Origin: an uncultured Caryophanales bacterium | GTDB taxonomy: Bacteria > Bacillota_I > Bacilli_A > RF39 > UBA660 | NCBI GenBank assembly: GCA_946410555.1 | Contig: CAMKAT010000014.1 | Coordinates: 1 to 32,939 of the forward strand | DNA: 32,939 nt | Direction of reading: 5' to 3' | Shown: in pieces, positions 7,104 through 13,804 of the stretch | Layout of the letters: each line of letters begins with the position of its first letter | Numbering within the stretch: position 1 is the first letter of the stretch | Program-made: the position numbers and the translations under genes | The notes under the pieces: model-generated | What the model was told of the DNA's origin: nothing | Database searches by the model: none | The model's input: the letters and a program-made list of their open reading frames with translations, nothing else

Positions 7104-7135
7104 ATCATATTTACTATACTTATAGATAAAGAAAT

Positions 7136-8035
7136 TTAATTATTATTCATTGATTTTAGTTTTCTTTCTATTCTATTATTATAAGGAATATTTTGAATAT
7201 TATTATATTCATCTGGTGTAATATCTAAACCATATTCCATTCTAATATCTAAAGGTAATTCAGGATAAGCGCTATTTATTTCACATTTTAAGTTCATAAT
7301 ATTTTCATTTAATTCGTCATAACCAAAATCATATAAATAAATCTTAATTGGATCATAATCAATTTTGCCATTATAATTTCTATACATTTCTAATTTTTTT
7401 CTATTCAATTCATTTTTATAATAATTTATTAGTTCAGAAGAATCACTATTAACATTTAATAGATTAAGAACATAATCATAAGCTTCGATATCAGCTTCTC
7501 TTTCTGGAATAAAACTATCATGATAAAGACGATAAAAGAAATTAAATCTTACAGGAAAATTACTATCGAAATTCTCGCCCATCATTTTTTTAGCATGTTC
7601 TATTTCGTCTAAATTATAAACATGGTGATAACGAATTCCTTTAGTAAGACTCATTATTTTAAAAAATTCATCATAAATTAAGTACTTATATTTATCTAAA
7701 GGATCATTCAACAAATCAAAACTATTTTCTGAATAAAATTTTAATTGTTTAGCATGATTTATTTCATGCAACAAACAAAATAAATAAAATAAATTTTGTT
7801 TTAGTGTATTATTAACATATTCATTCAAGCTACCATAATTAAAATGAATAGTTTTGTCACCAAGATAATAACTTACAGCAAAAACTGATTCATTAACAAA
7901 ATGAACTCCCTTAATATAATCTGAAACATTTAATTCATCTGCGATAATTTCAGTTACTTCTTCGATAGTTTCTGCAGGTAATAATATATCAGCTTCAGAA
8001 TATTTCTTAATAGTGTCATATATGATTTTACTCAT
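7136..8035 (-). CDS. HExxH zincin-like protein, subfamily B (copy 1)
   Basis: 299 residues, cytoplasmic by appearance. The putative metal site is LLHEINHAKQLK (H90, E91, H94), followed about 84 residues later by PEREADIEA (E178, D182). It pairs with the gene at 5225-6094 as subfamily B. Shared blocks are the N-terminal ETIEE segment, YLFCLLHEINHAKQLKFY, LNDPLDKYKYL, LYHDSF and YGLDITPDEY. Only 7 nt separate it from the upstream gene, whose last codons (TTAGGAAGAGAGTAG) supply the purine-rich ribosome site, so translation is probably coupled. A strong hairpin lies just past its stop. I can name no family, and assign the metal site by motif only. Confidence 0.75.
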   Translation of the reverse strand: MSKIIYDTIKKYSEADILLPAETIEEVTEIIADELNVSDYIKGVHFVNESVFAVSYYLGDKTIHFNYGSLNEYVNNTLKQNLFYLFCLLHEINHAKQLKFYSENSFDLLNDPLDKYKYLIYDEFFKIMSLTKGIRYHHVYNLDEIEHAKKMMGENFDSNFPVRFNFFYRLYHDSFIPEREADIEAYDYVLNLLNVNSDSSELINYYKNELNRKKLEMYRNYNGKIDYDPIKIYLYDFGYDELNENIMNLKCEINSAYPELPLDIRMEYGLDITPDEYNNIQNIPYNNRIERKLKSMNNN

Positions 8036-8042
8036 ATTATCC

Positions 8043-8939
8043 CTACTCTCTTCCTAATTTATTTTTTAATTCTCTAGTCTTAATTTGTTTTTCACTAATA
8101 AACTTATCATCAACATGAACACCGTAATACATTCTTAATGTATTAAAGGATTCATCAGATAAATATTTATCCTCTAATTGTTTTAAATTATCTATTTGTT
8201 TATCAAATTTCATTCCTCTTAAAAATCTATAAGAAGGAGAATAAATACATATTTCTTTTCCTATTCTTTTATAACCTCTTAAAAGGGCATTATTAAGCTC
8301 ATATTGAATTGTATCAATAATATCATCTCTTTTATCGTAATGCTTTACAATTGTACTTAAAGTGCTCAAAGAATTGATGTGAGCCATTCTTTCATTCGGA
8401 GCATAAGTATATAAAGATTTTTGAAATCTTCTTAATAAGGTTGCATAGTCTTTAGAATTGATATCAAAACCAAAACTTTTTATATAAGCTATATCTTTAT
8501 CAGTTAATTCTGATTTCTTTTTAAAAAAGTATTTTAAATAGTTATAAGAGCAAGCATTTAATAATAAATCTATATCATTAGAATTATTCATAAATTTACC
8601 ATTACTAAAAACTTCCTTTAATTGTCTTGCATGTTCAACTTCATGTAAAAGAGTTCTTAACATAGTTAAATTAGTACCATAAATAGTATCAATCATAGCA
8701 TTATTTCTTATATTAGCTAGATTCAATTCAATATGTTTAGCCGCAAAAGAACAAGATCCATTAAATTTAATACATGAAGGATTCTTTAATTCATCACTAA
8801 ATACTAAATTATTACAAACAATATCAAAATCATATTGATCTCTTAATATACAAAAAATTGCTTTTAAATCATTCTTAGAAAGTAATCTACCCTCTTTAGA
8901 CACATCATATACTCTTTTATATATAACTTTATAATCCAT
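8043..8939 (-). CDS. HExxH zincin-like protein, subfamily A (copy 1)
   Basis: 298 residues. The metal motif is LLHEVEHARQLK (H99, E100, H103) and the distal motif APNERMAHINSL (E183). The last acidic residue seen in subfamily B (ERxAD) is His here. The C-terminal block is LRMYYGVHVDDKF and the protein ends KNKLGRE. The start is supported by a strong AAGGAGGTGC site. It follows the first cluster gene by 11 nt and precedes the subfamily B gene by 7 nt. The A-then-B order is repeated downstream, which indicates duplication of a two-gene unit. No signal peptide, no recognised family. Confidence 0.75.
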   Translation of the reverse strand: MDYKVIYKRVYDVSKEGRLLSKNDLKAIFCILRDQYDFDIVCNNLVFSDELKNPSCIKFNGSCSFAAKHIELNLANIRNNAMIDTIYGTNLTMLRTLLHEVEHARQLKEVFSNGKFMNNSNDIDLLLNACSYNYLKYFFKKKSELTDKDIAYIKSFGFDINSKDYATLLRRFQKSLYTYAPNERMAHINSLSTLSTIVKHYDKRDDIIDTIQYELNNALLRGYKRIGKEICIYSPSYRFLRGMKFDKQIDNLKQLEDKYLSDESFNTLRMYYGVHVDDKFISEKQIKTRELKNKLGRE

Positions 8940-8950
8940 AATGCACCTCC

Positions 8951-9835
8951 TTAATATCTAACTTTTTTATAATCATAATTATCATCAAGAAGTGCTTTTT
9001 TAAGTTTATATTCTTCCATAGGAACTTCTAAACCATAATACCAATGATCTTCAATAGACTTACTCTTATTAAAATATTCAATATGATTCCAAATACTCTT
9101 GATACTATCTTCAACATTCATACAATCAATAAATGTTTCAGTTGGAGAATAAACTTCATTCTTACCTGAATAATAACCTCTCAATTCATTCATTAGAATA
9201 AGTCCATAAAAATGGTATAGTAATTTCTTCTTTACATCAACATCAGTTTCAAATTCTTTAATAAGTTGAAGTGTATCTTGAAGAGCATTCAACTCAGCAA
9301 ATCTTTCACAGGGATTATAAGTGTAATACTCACAATAAACATCATCAAAACATCTAAAATTATTATTCATTGATCCAAAATATTTATTAAAATTTTCAAG
9401 ATCATCCTCAACATTCGGAGTATTACCTAACTTTCTTAAAGAAATAGATAATAAAATATACTCAAGATGATCCATAGTTGAATGATCTGAAAACTTATGA
9501 TCATGAAAATCATGTAATATCTTAAATTGTCTCGCATGATGTAATTCGTGTAATAAATTTTCTAATAAATGTAGATTAATAGTCAATGGATCACTTTGTT
9601 TATTACTATCTAAAAACTCATCCATATTAAGATAAACAGTTTTATCTGCAAACAAATAGTATCCTAACTCATTCTTAAAACTACATTCTTTATAATTAGC
9701 AACATAATCTAATAGTCCTTGATCATCAGAAATAGTTCTTCCAATCATTTTTAAATCATTAAAGTCTAATAATTTGCCCAATAATGACTTTGACTTAATA
9801 TACTTATATATAGTTTCATATAATTCTTTTTTCAT
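8951..9835 (-). CDS. HExxH zincin-like protein, first gene of the operon
   Basis: 294 residues, most like subfamily A. The metal motif is LLHELHHARQFK (H96, E97, H100) and the distal motif is NPCERFAELNAL (E177), with Glu where others have Asp or His. Several extra histidines follow (HDFHDHKFSDHSTMDH, about 108-123). The C-terminal block HWYYGLEVPMEEYK is the family's YGL..EY signature. A consensus promoter and AAAGGGGAT precede the ATG, so it leads the cluster. Invariant features across all five proteins are LHExxHAxQ (Phe replaces the first Leu in one copy), ER about 80-84 residues later, and YG(L/V) near the end. Confidence 0.75.
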   Translation of the reverse strand: MKKELYETIYKYIKSKSLLGKLLDFNDLKMIGRTISDDQGLLDYVANYKECSFKNELGYYLFADKTVYLNMDEFLDSNKQSDPLTINLHLLENLLHELHHARQFKILHDFHDHKFSDHSTMDHLEYILLSISLRKLGNTPNVEDDLENFNKYFGSMNNNFRCFDDVYCEYYTYNPCERFAELNALQDTLQLIKEFETDVDVKKKLLYHFYGLILMNELRGYYSGKNEVYSPTETFIDCMNVEDSIKSIWNHIEYFNKSKSIEDHWYYGLEVPMEEYKLKKALLDDNYDYKKVRY

Positions 9836-9859
9836 AATATCCCCTTTAAAGTACTGCCT

Positions 9860-9888
9860 ATTATAGTGTTTTCAAGTAATTTTGTCAA
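9860..9888 (-). promoter_or_regulatory. Consensus promoter of the zincin-like operon
   Basis: On the - strand TTGACA (9888-9883), 17 bp, then TATAAT (9865-9860): a perfect vegetative promoter immediately past the terminator of the preceding regulator gene. Confidence 0.9.
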
Positions 9889-9914
9889 AAATAAAAACTC
9901 CTTTAAAAAGGAGT
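9886..9914 (-). terminator. Terminator of the XRE regulator gene
   Basis: ACTCCTTT (9897-9904) and AAAGGAGT (9907-9914) form an 8-bp stem. On the - strand TTTTATTTTTG follows. It insulates the regulator from the operon promoter that starts within the same U tract. Confidence 0.8.
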
Positions 9915-9923
9915 CTAATTTAA

Positions 9924-10703
9924 TTAGAAATTTCTAGCATCTATCTCAGCCATTTTTTCCCAAACTTCAGCAGCATTTTCTTGAGTAATAGAATCATATC
10001 CTAATTCTCTTAATGCTTGAATCTTTTGAGTATTAAGTTGTTGAGTTCTACTTAATTTTTCTTCATTCTTAGCTTCAATTTCTCTTACAAATCTTTCACG
10101 AGATTTCATAATATTATTTTTCTTTAAAGCTGAATCTCCAGAGTTATATAAAGTAAATGCACTGTGAATTATACCTTCGAATATTTTTTGTTTATCTTCA
10201 TTAAATTTAAATACATCAGGTTTAACAAAACCACAAGTCTTTGATAAATATCCAAGTAAGTATTTAATTTCTGGTACATTATCAATACTTAATAACATAT
10301 GATGTACGTATTGAAGTGTATAGAAGTTTTCTTCATGATTAGGACTATCAGTAAGCATTTCTTTAATTAAATAAGTAATATCTGAAAGCAATGCATGTTC
10401 TTCCTTTTTAAGTCCTTTAAGATCTAAATAATCATTTTCTTGTGATTCTTTAACACCTTCTTGAAGTCTTACTTCAACTTCATTTAAATAATCGTTTGTA
10501 ATTTCTAAATTATCTAAAGTATCATCATCTAAATCTCTTAAATCAAATAATTTAAGTAATAAAATCTTTTTATCCTTTGGCCATTTATCTAACGAATCAA
10601 ATCCTAAATAGTTATAAACCATTTGTCTAGAAACTCCTAGATATTTAGCTAATCTTACCTTTGATATACCCAAATCTTGTAGTAATCTATTTAATTGTTC
10701 CAT
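9924..10703 (-). CDS. XRE-type helix-turn-helix regulator with a long C-terminal domain
   Basis: 259 residues. Residues about 8-34 form a Cro/CI-like helix-turn-helix (ISKVRLAKYLGVSRQMVYNYL). The remainder is acidic and helical, with a charged segment near 200-225 (KSRERFVREIEAKNEEKLSR), and shows no domain I know. A strong promoter with an 18-bp spacer precedes it and a terminator follows, so it is a monocistron. The downstream zincin operon starts from its own promoter 35 bp after its stop, which makes the regulator a candidate controller of that operon. That link is inference from position. Two TTTACATA copies flank its own promoter and could be its operators. Confidence 0.75.
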   Translation of the reverse strand: MEQLNRLLQDLGISKVRLAKYLGVSRQMVYNYLGFDSLDKWPKDKKILLLKLFDLRDLDDDTLDNLEITNDYLNEVEVRLQEGVKESQENDYLDLKGLKKEEHALLSDITYLIKEMLTDSPNHEENFYTLQYVHHMLLSIDNVPEIKYLLGYLSKTCGFVKPDVFKFNEDKQKIFEGIIHSAFTLYNSGDSALKKNNIMKSRERFVREIEAKNEEKLSRTQQLNTQKIQALRELGYDSITQENAAEVWEKMAEIDARNF

Positions 10704-10731
10704 ATCAATCTACCTTTCATTTTACATAAAT

Positions 10732-10761
10732 ATTGTAACATAATAGATTTAAAAGTGTCAA
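10732..10761 (-). promoter_or_regulatory. Promoter of the XRE regulator with flanking TTTACATA repeats
   Basis: On the - strand TTGACA (10761-10756), 18 bp, then TACAAT (10737-10732). The 8-mer TTTACATA occurs just upstream (10765-10772) and just downstream (10721-10728) of the promoter, 44 bp apart, in the same orientation. This is suggestive of an autoregulatory site. Confidence 0.7.
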
Positions 10762-10775
10762 CTATTTACATACTA

Positions 10776-11717
10776 TCAAGAGCGTCTTATTTTTCTTATC
10801 CACTTCTCTAAATACGCTTTATTTCTTAAATCATTTAACCATTCCTTTGGTATTGATTTATAACCATAATAAATACCCGCAGGAAGTCCAACTAAGCTAC
10901 CTCTCATACCAGTAGCATCTCCAAGAGAAACAGACCCTTTGATACTATATTGATAATTAACTGCAATACATAATATATATATTACTGATTCCAACATAGA
11001 AACTACTGAATTATCTCCATTAATATCTTTAACAAGTAAATCTAAAATATCATTTTCTATTAATCTAGAGTATTTATTTATAGTTTCTTCACTAAACATT
11101 TTATTATATTGAATCTTTCTAATTTTTTCATAAGCTTCCTCGGGTGTATCGCCATCTACAAGATATTTAAGTAATTTATAGTAAATAAATCCACCCATGA
11201 AAGAAACTTCATTATTATGTGTAGGTTTCACTATTTTTATAATATTATCTCGTAAACTCAAATCATCCATCTCTACATCTTTATACATAATAAGCAAAAC
11301 AAATAATCTAGCTAAGAAAGATCCATCTTGTCTATTATCTTCAGTTAAACCAGAAGTTTCTAAATCTTTATCCCTCCAGTAATTCATTAATGCAAATCTT
11401 GTACTCTTAGATATATCAAATAAATAATCTACGCAAGCATAATCATTATTATTAACCCAATTACATAAATTATCCATAAAAGTTGGATAAAATAGATTAT
11501 TACTTTTCTTTCTTGTTTTTAAATAAGAATCCATACATGCTAATACTTCACATGTATCATCACTATAAGAACCCTTAGGAGCATCATAAGCTCTATATCC
11601 TTGCATTTCTAAATCTTCAAATCTAATATTTCTTTCTTCCATATCATGTTGAACAGAAAAAGCTTCTCCGACTGCTAAACCAAATAACCCATCCTTAATA
11701 TATTTCATTTCACTCAC
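10776..11717 (-). CDS. ADP-ribosylglycohydrolase (DraG/ARH) family protein
   Basis: 313 residues. The family removes ADP-ribose from proteins or related substrates using a binuclear magnesium centre. Visible blocks are the N-terminal GLFGLAVGEAFSVQ, the metal-binding SYSDDT (about 50-55), DGSFLAR, PTHNNEV, and the C-terminal SLVGLPAGIYYGYKSIPKEWL. The second metal motif, normally GGDTDT, reads LGDATGMRG here: the first Asp is kept but the second Asp and the Thr pattern are lost, so activity may be altered. The start overlaps the upstream membrane-protein gene by 4 nt, which suggests co-translation. Function in this cell is unknown. Confidence 0.85.
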   Translation of the reverse strand: MSEMKYIKDGLFGLAVGEAFSVQHDMEERNIRFEDLEMQGYRAYDAPKGSYSDDTCEVLACMDSYLKTRKKSNNLFYPTFMDNLCNWVNNNDYACVDYLFDISKSTRFALMNYWRDKDLETSGLTEDNRQDGSFLARLFVLLIMYKDVEMDDLSLRDNIIKIVKPTHNNEVSFMGGFIYYKLLKYLVDGDTPEEAYEKIRKIQYNKMFSEETINKYSRLIENDILDLLVKDINGDNSVVSMLESVIYILCIAVNYQYSIKGSVSLGDATGMRGSLVGLPAGIYYGYKSIPKEWLNDLRNKAYLEKWIRKIRRS

Positions 11718-12859
11718 CTATTTAAAATACTTCCAATAGTATTCTCAAGAATTTTATTTAACTCTTCTTGTGAAGCAAATTCAAATACTTTTTCAAATTG
11801 AATTAATATAGTGCAATTACCACTTTCAATTAATACACCATTGATTCCACCTTCAGAGTAATTAAATTCAGGATAATCTACCAAATTATATTTAAGATAT
11901 ATACTCATATCATCATACATATATTTTAAATAACCAAACTTTTTAGTATTCTTAGTAGTTTCATCAATACCTTTAAATATTTCTTTTATAGAATAAATAT
12001 CATTTGTAGTTTTATTAGTTACTACAATACTATTAGAGTTACTCTTAACACCATTATTAATACTATTAATATATACATTACTATATAAATCTAAATTATA
12101 TTTATTATTAATATTAATATTCTTATATTTATTATTTAATACAAGTCCAGTACTTGTATATTTTTTATCTTGAGTAATACTTATATTACTTTCTAAAAAT
12201 TTAAATAACTTCTCTATATTCTTATATTTAAATCCAATCTTTTCTCCACTTAATATAAAGTAATAGTCATTAATAGAATCCCCATTAATATATTTATAAG
12301 CATAAAAGTAATCACTATTCTTATTATAAAAGAAGATAAAATCATTTATTTCAAACTTTTCATAATTAGAATCATTAGAATAATCTTTCACTATAGTATT
12401 AGTTTGATATAAAATCTTATGGAATTTAAGTTCTGTATCTACAATAAAGAATTCATTTAATTCAGATATATTCTTATTTATATTATTAAATAAAAAATAA
12501 TGATTCTTATTTAAATTAATTCTATAAATAGAACTATTAATATTACCATATAAATCTATTTCAAAATTATCTAGCTTTAGTAAACCATAATTATCACTTA
12601 TATCTTTATTATAAGTTTTATTATATTTAATTAATTCTTCTTCAGAATACTTCTCACTTAAATTATCAAAATTAGTAATAAGACCTAATTCTTCTTCAGG
12701 AACTTCCATATTAACATTTACGTTTTTATTAGCAGTACTTATAATACCAATTCCTAAGAATAAACATACAAAGAACATAAGCAAAAGAAAACTAAATATA
12801 AATACTTGCCATATTTCAATTTTCTCTTTTCCAATTTTGAAACTTAACAAACTCTTCAT
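11714..12859 (-). CDS. Unrecognised membrane-anchored protein
   Basis: 381 residues. Residues about 16-43 are one long hydrophobic segment (IWQVFIFSFLLLMFFVCLFLGIG in part). A short basic N-terminus precedes it and a large Asn/Tyr/Lys/Ile-rich domain follows, so an N-in, C-out single-pass protein is likely. Repeated Asn-Lys-Tyr tracts (NNKYKNININNKYNL) and no Cys-based lipobox. It is transcribed with the overlapping ADP-ribosylglycohydrolase gene. GGATGGTG precedes the ATG, and a TATAAT lies 21 nt above it. No family recognised. It is low in complexity, so homology searches may fail. Confidence 0.6.
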   Translation of the reverse strand: MKSLLSFKIGKEKIEIWQVFIFSFLLLMFFVCLFLGIGIISTANKNVNVNMEVPEEELGLITNFDNLSEKYSEEELIKYNKTYNKDISDNYGLLKLDNFEIDLYGNINSSIYRINLNKNHYFLFNNINKNISELNEFFIVDTELKFHKILYQTNTIVKDYSNDSNYEKFEINDFIFFYNKNSDYFYAYKYINGDSINDYYFILSGEKIGFKYKNIEKLFKFLESNISITQDKKYTSTGLVLNNKYKNININNKYNLDLYSNVYINSINNGVKSNSNSIVVTNKTTNDIYSIKEIFKGIDETTKNTKKFGYLKYMYDDMSIYLKYNLVDYPEFNYSEGGINGVLIESGNCTILIQFEKVFEFASQEELNKILENTIGSILNR

Positions 12860-12879
12860 ATGTTCACCATCCTAATATA

Positions 12880-12908
12880 ATTATACAAGAATATTACTTA
12901 ATCTTAAA
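12880..12908 (-). promoter_or_regulatory. Probable promoter of the membrane protein / ADP-ribosylglycohydrolase pair
   Basis: On the - strand TATAAT (12885-12880) is preceded at 17 bp by TTTAAG (12908-12903), a weak -35. Confidence 0.45.
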
Positions 12909-12911
12909 GAA

Positions 12912-12943
12912 AAACAATAAAAAAGAGCTTAAATTAAGCTCTT
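12912..12943 (-). terminator. Terminator of the rpmG-efp operon
   Basis: AAGAGCTT (12923-12930) and AAGCTCTT (12936-12943) pair perfectly. On the - strand a TTTTTTATTG tract follows. The stop codon of efp lies in the loop. Confidence 0.85.
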
Positions 12944-13494
12944 CCTGCATATTTACCGTCTTCAGTAGTAATAAGAATTTTTTCTCCTTGTTGAATAAAT
13001 AAAGGAACTTTTACTACATAACCAGTTTCAATAGTAGCATCTTTTTGTGCATTGTTAGTTGTATTACCTTTAACAGCTTCAGTTGTTTCAGTAACTTCAT
13101 ATTCAACTTTATCTGGTAAGTTAATTCCTAAGATTTCACCTTCATATGTTACTATTTGTACTTCCATACCTTCTTTTAAGAATTTTAATTGATCTTTTAA
13201 TTTTTCTCCAGGTATTTCCATTTGGTCATATGTTTCATTATTCATGAATACATATTCATCACCATTAGCATATAGATATGACATTGGAAGTCTGTCTACT
13301 CTTGCTCTTTCAACAGTAATGTTAGTGTTGTAAGTATTTTCAACTAAAGCACCAGTTCTTAAGTTTCTTAATTTCATTCTCATGAATGCAGAACCTTTAC
13401 CTGGTTTAACGTGTTGGAAATCTTCAATCATACATAATTTTCCATCAACGATAATAGTCATACCATTTTTAATATCATTAATACTAATATTCAT
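12934..13494 (-). CDS. efp: Translation elongation factor P
   Basis: EF-P enters the ribosomal E site and relieves stalling at polyproline. 186 residues is the normal length. Domain I shows IKNGMTIIVDGKL and the loop VKPGKGSAF with the conserved lysine K33 at its tip. RNLRTGALVENTY, the OB-fold domains and the C-terminal signature region (PLFIQQGEKILITTEDGKYAGRA) follow. The gene lies 39 bp downstream of rpmG, with AAGGAG before its ATG and a strong terminator at its end, so the two form an operon. No EF-P modification enzyme is visible in the window. Confidence 0.97.
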   Translation of the reverse strand: MNISINDIKNGMTIIVDGKLCMIEDFQHVKPGKGSAFMRMKLRNLRTGALVENTYNTNITVERARVDRLPMSYLYANGDEYVFMNNETYDQMEIPGEKLKDQLKFLKEGMEVQIVTYEGEILGINLPDKVEYEVTETTEAVKGNTTNNAQKDATIETGYVVKVPLFIQQGEKILITTEDGKYAGRA

Positions 13495-13533
13495 ATATAC
13501 TTACTCCTTTCTTTAAAGTTTAATTTATATTAA

Positions 13534-13725
13534 CTACTTAGCACTCTTAGTAGCAATTTTAACTTCTTTAAAAACTTCTACTTTACGAGTAATTGGATCA
13601 TATTTTCTTAATTCTAATTTTTCTCCATTTTTAACGTTTCTAGTAGTAGGTCTAAGCATATATCCACTTGCTGTACTTTTAAGACCAACATTGTGTCTAG
13701 CACCAGTTTTCTTTGTATTAGCCAT
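13534..13725 (-). CDS. rpmG: Ribosomal protein L33, cysteine-free type
   Basis: 63 residues. The C-terminal half, GEKLELRKYDPITRKVEVFKEVKI, is the L33 signature. There is no cysteine, so this is the zinc-independent (C-minus) form, unlike the CxxC versions common in Bacillus. The N-terminus (MANTKKTGARHNVGLKS) is somewhat longer than usual. An excellent ribosome site, AAAGGAGG, and an extended -10 promoter precede it. First gene of an operon with efp. L28 was considered because of the short basic N-terminus, but the KLELRKYDP block is L33. Confidence 0.88.
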   Translation of the reverse strand: MANTKKTGARHNVGLKSTASGYMLRPTTRNVKNGEKLELRKYDPITRKVEVFKEVKIATKSAK

Positions 13726-13755
13726 TGTAATGCCTCCTTTTTTCGAACTATTGGT

Positions 13756-13784
13756 ATTTTATCATAGTTATATGTATTTTTCAA
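13756..13784 (-). promoter_or_regulatory. Strong promoter of rpmG-efp
   Basis: On the - strand TTGAAA (13784-13779), 17 bp, then TAAAAT (13761-13756) preceded by TGA, an extended -10. Confidence 0.8.
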
Positions 13785-13804
13785 ACACTTTTTAGTATTT
13801 TAGT

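Noticed and set aside
7073..7108. ATG at 7108 as start of the second subfamily A zincin
   Set aside because: The extra 12 codons fall within a perfect terminator hairpin and have no counterpart in the paralogues.
9924..10703. XRE regulator plus HExxH genes as an ImmR/ImmA-type pair
   Set aside because: ImmA/IrrE proteases have a different motif context and are single genes beside the repressor. Here five paralogues have LHExxHAxQ, and no integrase, excision or phage gene is present.
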